From: Nannocystis pusilla | GTDB taxonomy: Bacteria; Myxococcota_A; Polyangia; Nannocystales; Nannocystaceae | Direction of reading: 5' to 3' | NCBI RefSeq assembly: GCF_020073745.1 | Contig: NZ_JAIRAU010000059.1 | Coordinates: 1-64,000 of the forward strand | DNA: 64,000 nt | Part shown: piece by piece, positions 35,926 through 44,187 of the stretch | How positions within the stretch are numbered: the stretch's first letter is position 1 | Layout of the letters: each line of letters starts with the position of its first letter | Made by a program: the position numbers and the translations under genes | The notes under the pieces: generated by a model | What the model saw: only the letters and a program-made list of their open reading frames with translations | What the model was told of the DNA's origin: nothing | Database searches by the model: none

Positions 35926-37124
35926 GTGATCGGCCCGGTCGCGGCTCGCTCGGGGCAGGCGCCGGCCTGGCGCGAGGGCTTCTGCGGCCGTTGTGGCGGC
36001 TTCTTCGCGGCGGGGGCGAAGGAGTGTCCGCGCTGTCACACGGCGCCGGCCGTGCTGTCGGGGGAGGAGGCGAAGCGACGCGCCCGCGATCGGTGCTGGG
36101 GTGGATCTGGTTCGCGTTCTCGGCGCTGTTCGTCGCGGGCCTCGTCGTGGGGGTGGCCGCCCCGCTCGGCTGGTACCTGTGGAAGTCGGTGAGCAAGGAG
36201 TCGTGGCGGGTGTTCGAGGCGGTCGCGGTGGCGATCACGATCGGGTTCTTCGGCTGCGTGCTCTATAGGATAGTAGCGATAATGGCAGGCGGGCTGGTGT
36301 GGAGCCTGCGCCGGACCTGGCACTGTCGCAGCGACGACGGCCTGGTGTACGGAGCGATGGCGGCGCTCGCCGGTCGGGTGTTCCGCGGCCACGGCGTGTG
36401 GGCGTTCCGCTGCCGCGACATCGCGATCGGGGAAGATCCGCCGAGCGCGAGCGAGGTCGAGGCGGCCGGGCCGGCGGCGGTCGCTCGCGAGCTCGAGGCG
36501 ATCGTGCCGGCGACGATCTTTCCCAGGACGATCGCGTTCGGTGCGACGCACGTCCTGGTGCTGGCCGCAGCCCTGCACCTCGGCGCGCATGGGGTGGTCC
36601 GCTACGCGATCGCCAGCGACAGCCGGTGGCGACGCACGGGCCGCGGCCAGCGTGTGACGCGAGAGCTGGACGTCGCGCCGGACGCCGCCGGAAAGCGCAG
36701 CGACGAGTACATCCGGGTCCGCCGCGGCGAGGGTGAGCCGCCGCAGGAGGCGATCGCGCGGCTCATGCTGGCGGACATCGAGCGATTCGCTGCGGCGCCC
36801 GCGGACCGAGAGGTGTCTCGAGGGACAGGCGGCAGCGAGCGCGCCGATCCGTACCGCGGCGCTCCGCCGGTCGCGGCTGCGCGGGCGACCTGGCGCCTGT
36901 CGTTGTTCTCCTGCGAACTGCGCGAGGAGCTGAAGCGCCGTAGCGACGCGCCCGAGCCGGAGGCGCCCGGGGAGGCGGCGGCGCTGGCCCGCCGGCTGGC
37001 GGCGGGAGTGTACGCGCATCCGCGGCTGGCGCTCACGCTGCTCGAGATCGGCGAGCACTTTCAGCGCGCGATGGAGCCGCCCGACCGGCGTGTCCTCGAC
37101 GGAATGCGCATCTGTCACCGGTAG
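35926..37124 (+). CDS. Zinc-ribbon membrane protein with apparent frameshift
   Basis: From a GTG at 35926 one frame gives FCGRCGGFFAAGAKECPRCH, a CxxC...CxxC zinc ribbon, followed by PAVLSGEEAKRRARD. At about 36070-36092 the sensible sequence moves to another frame: two hydrophobic helices (VLGWIWFAFSALFVAGLVVG and FEAVAVAITIGFFGCVLY), then a soluble region of about 270 residues to the stop at 37122-37124. The pieces fit as one protein (zinc ribbon, two transmembrane helices, cytosolic domain with MAALAGRVFRGHGVWAFRC and VVRYAIASDSRWR). The shift equals loss of one base. If real, translation might restart at the GTG at 36093. Function unknown; convergent with the Cys-rich protein gene. Confidence 0.6.
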
Positions 37125-37160
37125 ACACGGCCGTCTCCGACCTCGACCAGAGGGAGCAGG

Positions 37161-37181
37161 TCGACCCGGGGCGCGGGTCGA
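37161..37181. terminator. 8-bp hairpin between convergent genes
   Basis: TCGACCCG (37161-37168) and CGGGTCGA (37174-37181) are exact reverse complements around a 5-nt loop, between stops at 37124 and 37185. No T-run. Confidence 0.45.
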
Positions 37182-37184
37182 GCG

Positions 37185-37499
37185 TCAATCGCAGCGGCAG
37201 TAGAGGCAGCCAGGATGGTGTTCGCCCCAGCCGCAGTAGCCGTTCCACCCGGTGTTGCTGCAGACGCAGCCTTGATGCTCGTATTTGCAGCCGTCGAGCG
37301 CGCAGCGCGGGAGCTCCTCGTCGGATGCGTTCGGCGGGTCGAGTCGGTCGGAGGGTTCGTCCTTTTCGGCCGAGTCCGCCGACGGCACGTCGTCCGGTGC
37401 GAGCGGCTGGGCCCCGGGGTCGATCGGGGCTGCCGTCGCCTCGTAGATGCCGAGAGTGAATGCAGTGGTGGCGACACAGACGAGTACTTCGATTCTCAT
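37185..37499 (-). CDS. Small secreted Cys-rich protein
   Basis: 104 residues. MRIEVLVCVATTAFTLGIYEATA reads as a signal peptide with cleavage near ATA/AP; then an acidic Pro/Asp/Glu-rich spacer (about 45 residues) and a compact tail of 40 residues with eight cysteines (RCALDGCKYEHQGCVC, YCGWGEHHPGCLYCRCD) plus two adjacent His. The spacing suggests four disulfides or a metal-binding knot. No family recognised. It is downstream of, and on the same strand as, the HAD-like gene but 305 nt away. Confidence 0.6.
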   Translation of the reverse strand: MRIEVLVCVATTAFTLGIYEATAAPIDPGAQPLAPDDVPSADSAEKDEPSDRLDPPNASDEELPRCALDGCKYEHQGCVCSNTGWNGYCGWGEHHPGCLYCRCD

Positions 37500-37804
37500 G
37501 GGTCGTTCTCGCGTCCCTCTGTGGAGTCCTCGCCTCTTCGCGGCCGTGACCGACGCCACATCGGAGCCGTCGCGGGGCGGCGATGCGACTCGGGGAGCCG
37601 CGCGTCCGACAACCGCTCGCGGCAGTGGGAGGATGGCGGCCCTGGCGATCCCGCTGCGTGCCGGGCGGCCGTCGGTGGCGGCGCGCTCCGGTGACGCCGG
37701 ACAGGGCGAGCGCGCGGCGCGGGACGGCGGTCGGGCGGGGCGCTGTCGTGAAGCGAAAGGCGCAGCGGCGGGCTCACGTGTGCGGGAGCCCGCCGCCGCG
37801 TGGT
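37500..37804. other. 305-nt spacer
   Basis: Between the HAD-like gene stop and the Cys-rich protein start on the minus strand. No gene, repeat or RNA recognised. Confidence 0.4.
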
Positions 37805-38302
37805 TCAGGCCGCGGACGACCACTGCCGGGCGGCCCAGGCGCGGACGGCCGCCCAGTCGAGGACGTGGATGGCCCACGGCGGGGCGGGGCGCTTCTGCTC
37901 GCCGAACAGCAGGCGGTGCTCGACGATGCCGTCGAGGCACTCGAGCACGTCGACGCGGTCGTCGATCATGACGGTGAGCCGCAGCTGGCGGGCGTGGCGG
38001 GCCTTCTCGGGCCGCTGGAGGCAGAAGCGCAGGTGGCTGCGGTCCATGCCGGTCTGGTCCCAGAAGCGGTGGTGGGCCAGCCAGGCGCGGGTCTTGGCCT
38101 GGACGCCGGGGCCGCACTTGGACACCAGCCAGGCGTCGCCGCCGGTGCGCGCGACCAGGTCGGCCACGCCGGCGAAGGCGCCGGGGGCCGGCGGGGTGCG
38201 CATGGCCTCCTCGTGGCCGGAGCCGAGGAAGCTGGTGTCCGCGCGTCCGTTGAGGACCGGGCCGATGATGACGCGGCCGATGTCGATGCCGATACGATGC
38301 AT
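37805..38302 (-). CDS. HAD-like protein with altered motif I
   Basis: 165 residues from the ATG at 38302; GGAGAG lies 8 nt upstream. The order of motifs resembles the HAD superfamily (compare 5'-nucleotidases and small phosphatases): RIGIDIGRVIIGP at the N-terminus as motif I, WLVSKCG as the Ser motif II, KTRAWLAHHRFW as motif III, and LTVMIDDRVDVLECL as motif IV with two Asp. In motif I the second Asp, normally the acid/base, is Gly (D-I-G-R). Activity may therefore be reduced or different. It is divergent from a LysR regulator, the usual arrangement for a regulator and its target. Confidence 0.65.
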   Translation of the reverse strand: MHRIGIDIGRVIIGPVLNGRADTSFLGSGHEEAMRTPPAPGAFAGVADLVARTGGDAWLVSKCGPGVQAKTRAWLAHHRFWDQTGMDRSHLRFCLQRPEKARHARQLRLTVMIDDRVDVLECLDGIVEHRLLFGEQKRPAPPWAIHVLDWAAVRAWAARQWSSAA

Positions 38303-38392
38303 AAGTAATCTCTCCTCGTGTTGGGTACGGCCGGATGGTGCATCGCTCGAGTATTCAAGGCCACGATTCGTTTTGGATGGTATATTCAAGAA
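38303..38392. promoter_or_regulatory. Divergent promoter region with direct repeats
   Basis: Ninety nt between the divergent HAD-like and LysR genes. TATTCAAG occurs at 38352-38359 and again at 38383-38390, 31 bp apart (three helical turns). The region is AT-rich compared with its surroundings and probably carries the LysR operator. Confidence 0.5.
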
Positions 38393-39274
38393 ATGGATAC
38401 CTCGGAGGTCCGCCTCGACTGGCTCCGCGCCTTCCTCGCCGTGGTCGAGACGGGCGGCTTCACGGCCGCGGCGGCGCGCCTGCACCTGTCGCAGCCGGCC
38501 CTGCACACCCAGGTCAAGCAGCTCGCGGGCTGGGCGGGGCCGCTCTACCGCTTCGAGGGCCGGACGCTGCGGCTGACGCCGCGCGGGCACGAGGCCGAGG
38601 TGCTGGCGCGCGAGGTCCTGGGCGCGGTCGACCGCTTCGTCGCGCGCGCGGCCGGGCAGGTGGCGACGGTGCCGGTGCTCAGCGCCGGGCGGGCGCTGCA
38701 GCTGTACGTGCTGGCCCACGCGCTGCGCGGCTGGTCAGGGCCGCTGTCGCTGCGCACGGAGGACCGCGGGGCCACGGTCGAGGCGGTCCGCAGCGGCCGG
38801 GCCCACCTCGGCCTGACGTCGCTGCTCGAGGCCGACCCGGAGCTCGACGGCACGCGCGTGCTCGAGGTCGGCCAGGTGGCGATCGTGCCCGAGCACGACC
38901 CGCTGGCCGAGCGGCGACACATCCGCGCGCGGGCGCTGGCAGGCCGGCCGCTGATCCTGCCGCCGGCCGGACGCACGCACCGCGCCACCCTGGCCGCGGC
39001 GCTGGGCGGCGACCTCCACGTGGCCGTCGAGGTCGACGGCTGGGAGCTGATGACCCACTACGCGTCGCTCGGCCTCGGGCTCACGGTGGTCAACGCGTAT
39101 GTGCCGACGCCGCCCGGCACGGTCGCGGTGCCGGTGGTCGACCTGCCGCGCCTGCAGGTGCATCTGATACGGCGCCGCGGGGCGCCGCGGATCGCCGAGG
39201 TCGCGGCGCTCGAGGCCCACGTGCGCAAGCACCTGGCGCAGGGGACAGGTGGCACGACGCGCAGGACGTCGTGA
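38393..39274 (+). CDS. LysR-family transcriptional regulator
   Basis: 293 residues from the ATG at 38393. The N-terminal winged HTH is typical: LDWLRAFLAVVETGGFTAAA, ARLHLSQPALHTQVKQLAG, then RTLRLTPRGHEAEVLAREVL as linker helix. Residues about 90-290 form the periplasmic-binding-protein-like effector domain (RSGRAHLGLTS, GRPLILPPAGRTHR, YASLGLGLTVVNAYV). Ligand unknown. It is divergent from the HAD-like gene with repeats between them and probably regulates that gene and itself. Confidence 0.92.
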   Translation: MDTSEVRLDWLRAFLAVVETGGFTAAAARLHLSQPALHTQVKQLAGWAGPLYRFEGRTLRLTPRGHEAEVLAREVLGAVDRFVARAAGQVATVPVLSAGRALQLYVLAHALRGWSGPLSLRTEDRGATVEAVRSGRAHLGLTSLLEADPELDGTRVLEVGQVAIVPEHDPLAERRHIRARALAGRPLILPPAGRTHRATLAAALGGDLHVAVEVDGWELMTHYASLGLGLTVVNAYVPTPPGTVAVPVVDLPRLQVHLIRRRGAPRIAEVAALEAHVRKHLAQGTGGTTRRTS

Positions 39275-39327
39275 GCGCGACGGCCCGCGCTTGCCGGCGT
39301 CGGGGGGGCGGCCTACCATCGCCGCGC

Positions 39328-40002
39328 ATGATGTTCTCGCTTAAAACCTTCCCACGCATCGTCCTCGTCGCGAGCCTCGGCTGGTGCTCGCTCGCCAATG
39401 CCGCCACCGACCCAGAAATCACGTCGCCGAAGGCCGGCGCGGTCGTCACCTCGCCGTTCACCGTCGAGGTGACGTACGGCGACGTCGAGCAGTGCGACAC
39501 AGGAGGGTGCAGCGACATCCCCGCCTTCTCCGTGTCGCTGTACGCCGACCCGGACGGTGGCATCGTCTCCCTCGGCTCCTGCAGCACCACGACCGAGTGT
39601 CCGAACGGCAAGGCGACGTTCGAGGTGACGCTCGAGCCCGGCGAGCACGAGCTGCGAGCCGCGGCCGACGCCGACTTCTCCGTGGCTTTCTCCGAGAACG
39701 TCAAGATCACCGTCGAGGCCGCGGCGACGACGACCGACGGGCCCACCTCGAGCGGCGGTTCGGACACCACGGGCGCGGACACCAGCACGGGCGCGGACAC
39801 CAGCACGAGCGCGGACACCGTCACGGGCGCGGAGACCAGCACGGGCGCGAGCACCAGCACAGGGGCCGGCGGCGATACCGACACCGCCACCGGCAGCGCC
39901 GGCTCGAAGGACGACGGCTGCGGTTGCGACGCGACGAGCACCGGCGAGGGCGCGCTCGCGTGGCTCGCCGCCGCGGTGCTGCTGTTCCGCCGGCGCCGGT
40001 GA
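39328..40002 (+). CDS. Small secreted protein with Ig-like domain and MYXO-CTERM tail
   Basis: 224 residues. Signal peptide to NA/ATD, then a beta-sandwich (DPEITSPKAGAVVTSPFTVE, HELRAAADADFSVAFSENV), similar to Ig-like PKD/Big modules with one Cys pair (QCDTGGC), followed by a Thr/Ser/Gly/Asp stalk with GADTSTG-type repeats and a MYXO-CTERM tail (GCGCDATS, helix LAWLAAAVLLF, RRRR). Two ATGs (39328 and 39331) are possible starts. Likely surface-anchored; no catalytic motif. Confidence 0.8.
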   Translation: MMFSLKTFPRIVLVASLGWCSLANAATDPEITSPKAGAVVTSPFTVEVTYGDVEQCDTGGCSDIPAFSVSLYADPDGGIVSLGSCSTTTECPNGKATFEVTLEPGEHELRAAADADFSVAFSENVKITVEAAATTTDGPTSSGGSDTTGADTSTGADTSTSADTVTGAETSTGASTSTGAGGDTDTATGSAGSKDDGCGCDATSTGEGALAWLAAAVLLFRRRR

Positions 40003-40184
40003 GCTCCACGGCCGCGCCTGTGCACGCGGCCGGATCGGACACCGCGGCGAGCCGGCGGACGTCCCGCAGCCGCGCTCGACAATTCCTCTCGCACAGGTGA
40101 GGGCGGCCCCGAAGCCCGGCTGAAAACGCCCTGGGCGTCGTCCGCACGAGTGACGGCCCGCGCTCGACCGTCTACGATGCGGTC

Positions 40185-42041
40185 GTGAGCGACGGACCGC
40201 GCGCTCGATGCCCGTCCACCTGCGTGGCGCTGTGCGGCGTCGCGGTGCAGCTCGCGTGCGGCCGCGAGGACGTGACGACCACGCAGGCCGCGTCGACCTC
40301 CGGCGCCTCGACCGGTCGCGACAGCACGAGCGGCGACGGCTCGACCGGCACGAGCAGCGCGGGCGCTCCGACGACCGGTCCGAGCGGCGTCGACGAGCTG
40401 CCGCCCGCGCCGTTCCTCGTCTCGCCCGGCGACGGCGCGGCCGACGTCTCGACCGCGGTCGAGCTGTGCTGGAAGCCGGTCGTCGACCCCGAGGGCGAGC
40501 CGGTGCGCTACCGCGTGTTCGTCGACGACACCGAGCTGACGCACGGCATCCTCGGCGAGGAGCCCGGCTACCCCGGTCCGTGCGTCGGCCCGCTCGACCT
40601 CAAATTCGAGACCACCTATTCGTGGCAGGTGCAGGCGTTCGAGGCCGACGATCTGTCGCGCGGCTCGCAGAAGCGGCCGGCGTGGAGCTTCACCACCAGG
40701 TCCGACGGCCTGACCGGCGTCGTGTTCGAGGAGGAGTTCGACGGCGATTTCCAGTGGCAGATCGAGGGCGACGCGGCCTCGGGCGCGTGGGTGCGCGGCA
40801 ACCCGGAGGCCGCCACGCACGCCGGCAACCGCTCGCAGCCGGAGCTCTGCTACGCGGGGCACAATTGTCTCTTCACCGGGCACAACCCCGACGGGCTCGC
40901 AGACGCCGAAGACGTCGCCGGCGGCAGCACGATCGTCACGTCGCCCGAGTTCGACCTCGACGGCGCCGCGACGGCCACCGTGGAGCTGCGCCGCTTCTTC
41001 TACAAGTCCGAGCCCGGCGCCGGGTCGAGCTTGACCGTCGAGCTGCTGGTGCCCGACGCGGACGCGCCCGACGGCTACGTCGCGCACGAGCTCGAGCGGC
41101 TCGACGTCGACAACGCGCTCGCGCCGGCGAATCTGTGGACCCCGCGCGAGTACGGCGCGTGCGGCGTGCCGATGGTCGCGGGCTCGCGGCTGCGGCTCAC
41201 CGCCACCGACCTGGGCGCCGGGATCCTCGAGGCCGCGATCGACTCGGTGACGGTCCGCGCCCACGCGGAGTCGACGATCTGCGCGTCCGCGCCGGGCGGG
41301 CTGTGCGACCCCGGCGCGGGGCCGGCGGCGTGCCCCGACGAGCTGCTGTGCTGCTCGCAGGGCGTGCTCAACACGGGCGTGTACCGCTGCACCACGCCGG
41401 TCGCCGGCCTCGACTTCGCCGATCCGCCCGCGACGCCCGAGTCGCCCGGCAACGGTCCGCTCGGCTGCGACGCCCCCGACCTGATGGTCGACGACAACTG
41501 GATAAGCCCGATCTTCCACGAGATCATGGCCGACGCCGACACCTGCGAGGTCGGCGAGGGCTGCCTCGGCGGGCTCGGCATGCGCCGACTGATGCTGTTC
41601 ACCGCCGCGATGCCGAACATCGGCTCGGCCGACCTGGTGATGGGGATCCCCGCCAACCACCCCGAGCTGTACCACTACAGCGCCTGCCACGATCACTATC
41701 ACTTCGACGAGTTCGCGCGCTACGAGCTGCGCGACAGCGGCGGCGAGACGGTCGTCGCCACCGGGCACAAGCAAGCCTTCTGCATGCTCGACACCATCAG
41801 CTGGGCCTGGCCGCTCGCCCTGCCGCGCTTCGACTGCGCGAACCAGGGCATCAGCCGCGGCTTCACCGACCACTACGAGGCCGGCCTGCCGTGCCAGTGG
41901 GTCGACATCACCGGCCTCGCGCCCGGCGAGTACGTCCTGCGGATCTCCGTCAACCAGCCGCGTCCGGACGCCGCGTTGCCGCTGCTCAACGAGCGCGCGT
42001 ACGACAACAACACGATCGAGGTCCCCGTCATCGTGCCGTGA
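40185..42041 (+). CDS. Bacterial lysyl oxidase lipoprotein
   Basis: 618 residues from a GTG start. Lipoprotein signal ending VAVQLAC, Thr/Ser linker, a fibronectin/Ig-like domain (ELCWKPVVDPEGEPVRYRVFV), a jelly-roll region with many Cys, and from about 410 a lysyl oxidase catalytic domain. The copper site is present as ACHDHYHFDEF (H502, H504, H506). Residues aligning with the lysine tyrosylquinone cofactor precursors are K529 (GHKQAFCMLDT) and Y564 (FTDHYEAGLPCQWVDIT); their spacing of 35 equals that of K320 and Y355 in human LOX. The end matches GLAPGEYVLRISVNQPRP. Such enzymes oxidise lysine side chains to aldehydes that cross-link proteins. A terminator-like hairpin overlaps the stop codon. 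Confidence 0.92.
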   Translation: MSDGPRARCPSTCVALCGVAVQLACGREDVTTTQAASTSGASTGRDSTSGDGSTGTSSAGAPTTGPSGVDELPPAPFLVSPGDGAADVSTAVELCWKPVVDPEGEPVRYRVFVDDTELTHGILGEEPGYPGPCVGPLDLKFETTYSWQVQAFEADDLSRGSQKRPAWSFTTRSDGLTGVVFEEEFDGDFQWQIEGDAASGAWVRGNPEAATHAGNRSQPELCYAGHNCLFTGHNPDGLADAEDVAGGSTIVTSPEFDLDGAATATVELRRFFYKSEPGAGSSLTVELLVPDADAPDGYVAHELERLDVDNALAPANLWTPREYGACGVPMVAGSRLRLTATDLGAGILEAAIDSVTVRAHAESTICASAPGGLCDPGAGPAACPDELLCCSQGVLNTGVYRCTTPVAGLDFADPPATPESPGNGPLGCDAPDLMVDDNWISPIFHEIMADADTCEVGEGCLGGLGMRRLMLFTAAMPNIGSADLVMGIPANHPELYHYSACHDHYHFDEFARYELRDSGGETVVATGHKQAFCMLDTISWAWPLALPRFDCANQGISRGFTDHYEAGLPCQWVDITGLAPGEYVLRISVNQPRPDAALPLLNERAYDNNTIEVPVIVP

Positions 42042-42052
42042 CGGGGACCTCG
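42017..42052. terminator. 14-bp perfect hairpin spanning the lysyl oxidase stop
   Basis: CGAGGTCCCCGTCA (42017-42030) pairs with TGACGGGGACCTCG (42039-42052) around an 8-nt loop. It overlaps the last codons of lysyl oxidase and sits before the convergent gene stop at 42066. Probable bidirectional terminator, although no T-run is seen. Confidence 0.7.
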
Positions 42053-42065
42053 GTCTCGAAGCGGC

Positions 42066-43637
42066 TCACATCGGCGGCGGGACCGGCGTGGCGTCGCCCG
42101 GGATCGGGACCTCGACGTCGCCGTAGATGCCCTTGTCCTGCGACACGACCTCGTGGTCGAGGTCGATGATCGTGCTGGTAGCGATGCCGCCGCCGCCGTA
42201 GGGCGTGCCCTGCAGGCCGTAGACGACATCGGGGGTGTAGAAGTCGAGCGCGTCGCCCGTCATCCACACGTAGCCGTCCTCCCAGAACGAGTGGTCGACG
42301 CCGCCGCAGGCGCTGTACGGGAGCAGCTCGCCGACGACGTAGGTGGTGCCGAGGAACACCCAGTTGCCGTTCTGGTAGTCGTACTCGAACGTGGTCGACT
42401 GGTGGGCGGAGGTCTGGTTGTCCTGAATCATGGTCCGCTGCGCGACCAGCATCCAGCCGGTCTGGGCGAAGCTGATGTCGGACACGGGCATCGAGTTCTG
42501 CCCGCCCTGGACCTTCGGCACCGAGAACTCGAGCTTGGCGGTGGCCGGGTCGATCACGCCGGTGTCGTCGACGTAGGCGACCGACCAGACCTCGTTGTCA
42601 CGGTTGGGGTCGGTCACCTGCTGGTGCTCGACCCACACGCTGTAGTACAGCCGGCCGGCGTTCGACTGCACGGCCCAGGGGCGCTCCCCGAGCGGGGCGA
42701 ACGCGCCGTTGGGCTCGCCCGGATCGTTGGGCAGGCCCATGGTGACGGTCTTGGTCCCGTGGTGGTAGGTGCTGACGACCTGGCCGGCCATGTCGAGCTG
42801 GTAGATCCGGCCGTCCTCGAAGTTGCTGACGTAGATCGTCTCGCTGACGCAGTCGTAGTTGAGATTGCCGAACGCGGGGCCGTTGTTCGGCAGGGTGGCG
42901 AAGTCGGTGATCGCGGCGGTGACGCTGTCGATGCGCTTGATCACCGACGGCGTCGGGGTGGAGCCGTAGGCGGTCGACGCCGCGACGTAGATGTTGCCGT
43001 CGGAGTCGAGCGTGATGCCGAAGATCCGCCCGAGGTTGCTCGACGTCCAGCTCGCGTGGTGGTAGAGCGGCGCGAGGTAGTTCATGTTGGGCGGCGGGGG
43101 GTCGCCCGAGATGTCGACGATCGTCAGCGCGAAGTCGTTGGGCGCCGCGTTGTGGATCTGGTGCGTGACGATCGCGATCGCCTTGTCGAGGAAGGGAGCG
43201 AACGCCGGGTCCTGGTACTTCGGGAAGCCGCCTGCGGCGCCGTAGGTCTCGGACGGACGACACGAGCCCTTGCCCGGCATGACGACGTCGACGTCGACGG
43301 CCTGGCCGAGGTCGAACTTGATCCCGCCGCTGGTCGACGACTCGACGCCCATGGTGGTGTCGGGCTCGCTGGTGGTCGGGTCGACGGTGGTCGTCGGCGC
43401 GGTGGTCGTCGGGGTGCCGCTGCTGCCGTCGCTGTTGCTGTTGCTGCCGTTGCTGGTGCTGGCGGTGGTGGTGCCGGTGGTGCTGGTGCCGTCGGTGGCG
43501 GTGGCGCTGGCGCTGGCGCTGGCGCCGGAATCGGTCGCGGACGCCACGGTGACCCCGGTGCCGGAGTCGCCGCACCCGACGGCGAGCGATGAGAGGACGA
43601 ACGACGAGAGGACCACCAAGTCACGCGAGCGGAGCAT
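42066..43637 (-). CDS. Beta-propeller (NHL/SMP-30-like) lipoprotein
   Basis: 523 residues. Lipoprotein signal (VLSSLAVGC), a long Ser/Thr/Asn/Gly linker to about residue 105, then a region with repeated strands typical of NHL or SMP-30-like six-bladed propellers: GRIFGITLDSDGNIYVAAST, GNLNYDCVSETIYVSNFEDG, RIYQLDMAGQVVSTYHHG and AVQSNAGRLYYSVW. No catalytic residues identified. Cys appear only twice in the propeller (YDCVSE, SACGG). Convergent with lysyl oxidase; 24-nt gap. Confidence 0.75.
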   Translation of the reverse strand: MLRSRDLVVLSSFVLSSLAVGCGDSGTGVTVASATDSGASASASATATDGTSTTGTTTASTSNGSNSNSDGSSGTPTTTAPTTTVDPTTSEPDTTMGVESSTSGGIKFDLGQAVDVDVVMPGKGSCRPSETYGAAGGFPKYQDPAFAPFLDKAIAIVTHQIHNAAPNDFALTIVDISGDPPPPNMNYLAPLYHHASWTSSNLGRIFGITLDSDGNIYVAASTAYGSTPTPSVIKRIDSVTAAITDFATLPNNGPAFGNLNYDCVSETIYVSNFEDGRIYQLDMAGQVVSTYHHGTKTVTMGLPNDPGEPNGAFAPLGERPWAVQSNAGRLYYSVWVEHQQVTDPNRDNEVWSVAYVDDTGVIDPATAKLEFSVPKVQGGQNSMPVSDISFAQTGWMLVAQRTMIQDNQTSAHQSTTFEYDYQNGNWVFLGTTYVVGELLPYSACGGVDHSFWEDGYVWMTGDALDFYTPDVVYGLQGTPYGGGGIATSTIIDLDHEVVSQDKGIYGDVEVPIPGDATPVPPPM

Positions 43638-44187
43638 CGTCGGAGACTAACATCATCACCCGGGCGCGTTCAGCGTTTCGCAAGGCGGGTCGGAGGCGCG
43701 AGGACGACCGTCAGACGCCCCGGGAGTGACGAAAGAGCGCGGGCGCGGTGGAGTACACGGGTCGCCTCGTCGAGGGGTTCCACGACTTCGGGCCCGCGAA
43801 TGCAGCCTGCGCGCGGATGGCAGCCGATGTCGTCGACAGCAATACATGCCGGCCGAGGAGCCTGCCTCGGCCGATCCGACGATGCCTCAGCGCCGGCTCC
43901 TCCGCCGCCCGGGCGGTTTCGCGGTGAGGAGACCGTGAGGGGTCTGCGGTCCGCGGACGACGATCGTCTACGCGCATTCGAGCGACGGGAGTTTGATCAT
44001 ACCGAATAGGATGATCGCGGCGCGGCGCCGCCTGTCTCGGGGGCCAGGCGACGCCGCTGGTGGGTGAGATCGGCGGGGGATCGTTTCGCGGGCGAGCCCT
44101 GGGGACTCGGCCCACCTCGACGCGCGCGGGCGGCTCGTGCGGTGGGCAGGCGAAAGACGGGGCCGCGGGCGTCACCGACCGCGAGCG
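43638..44187. other. 550-nt gene-free stretch
   Basis: Between the leftward propeller lipoprotein and the leftward sigma-factor gene. Contains TTTGATCATA at 43992-44001, the same 10-mer as at 944-953, within a small AT-rich island. No gene found. Confidence 0.4.
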
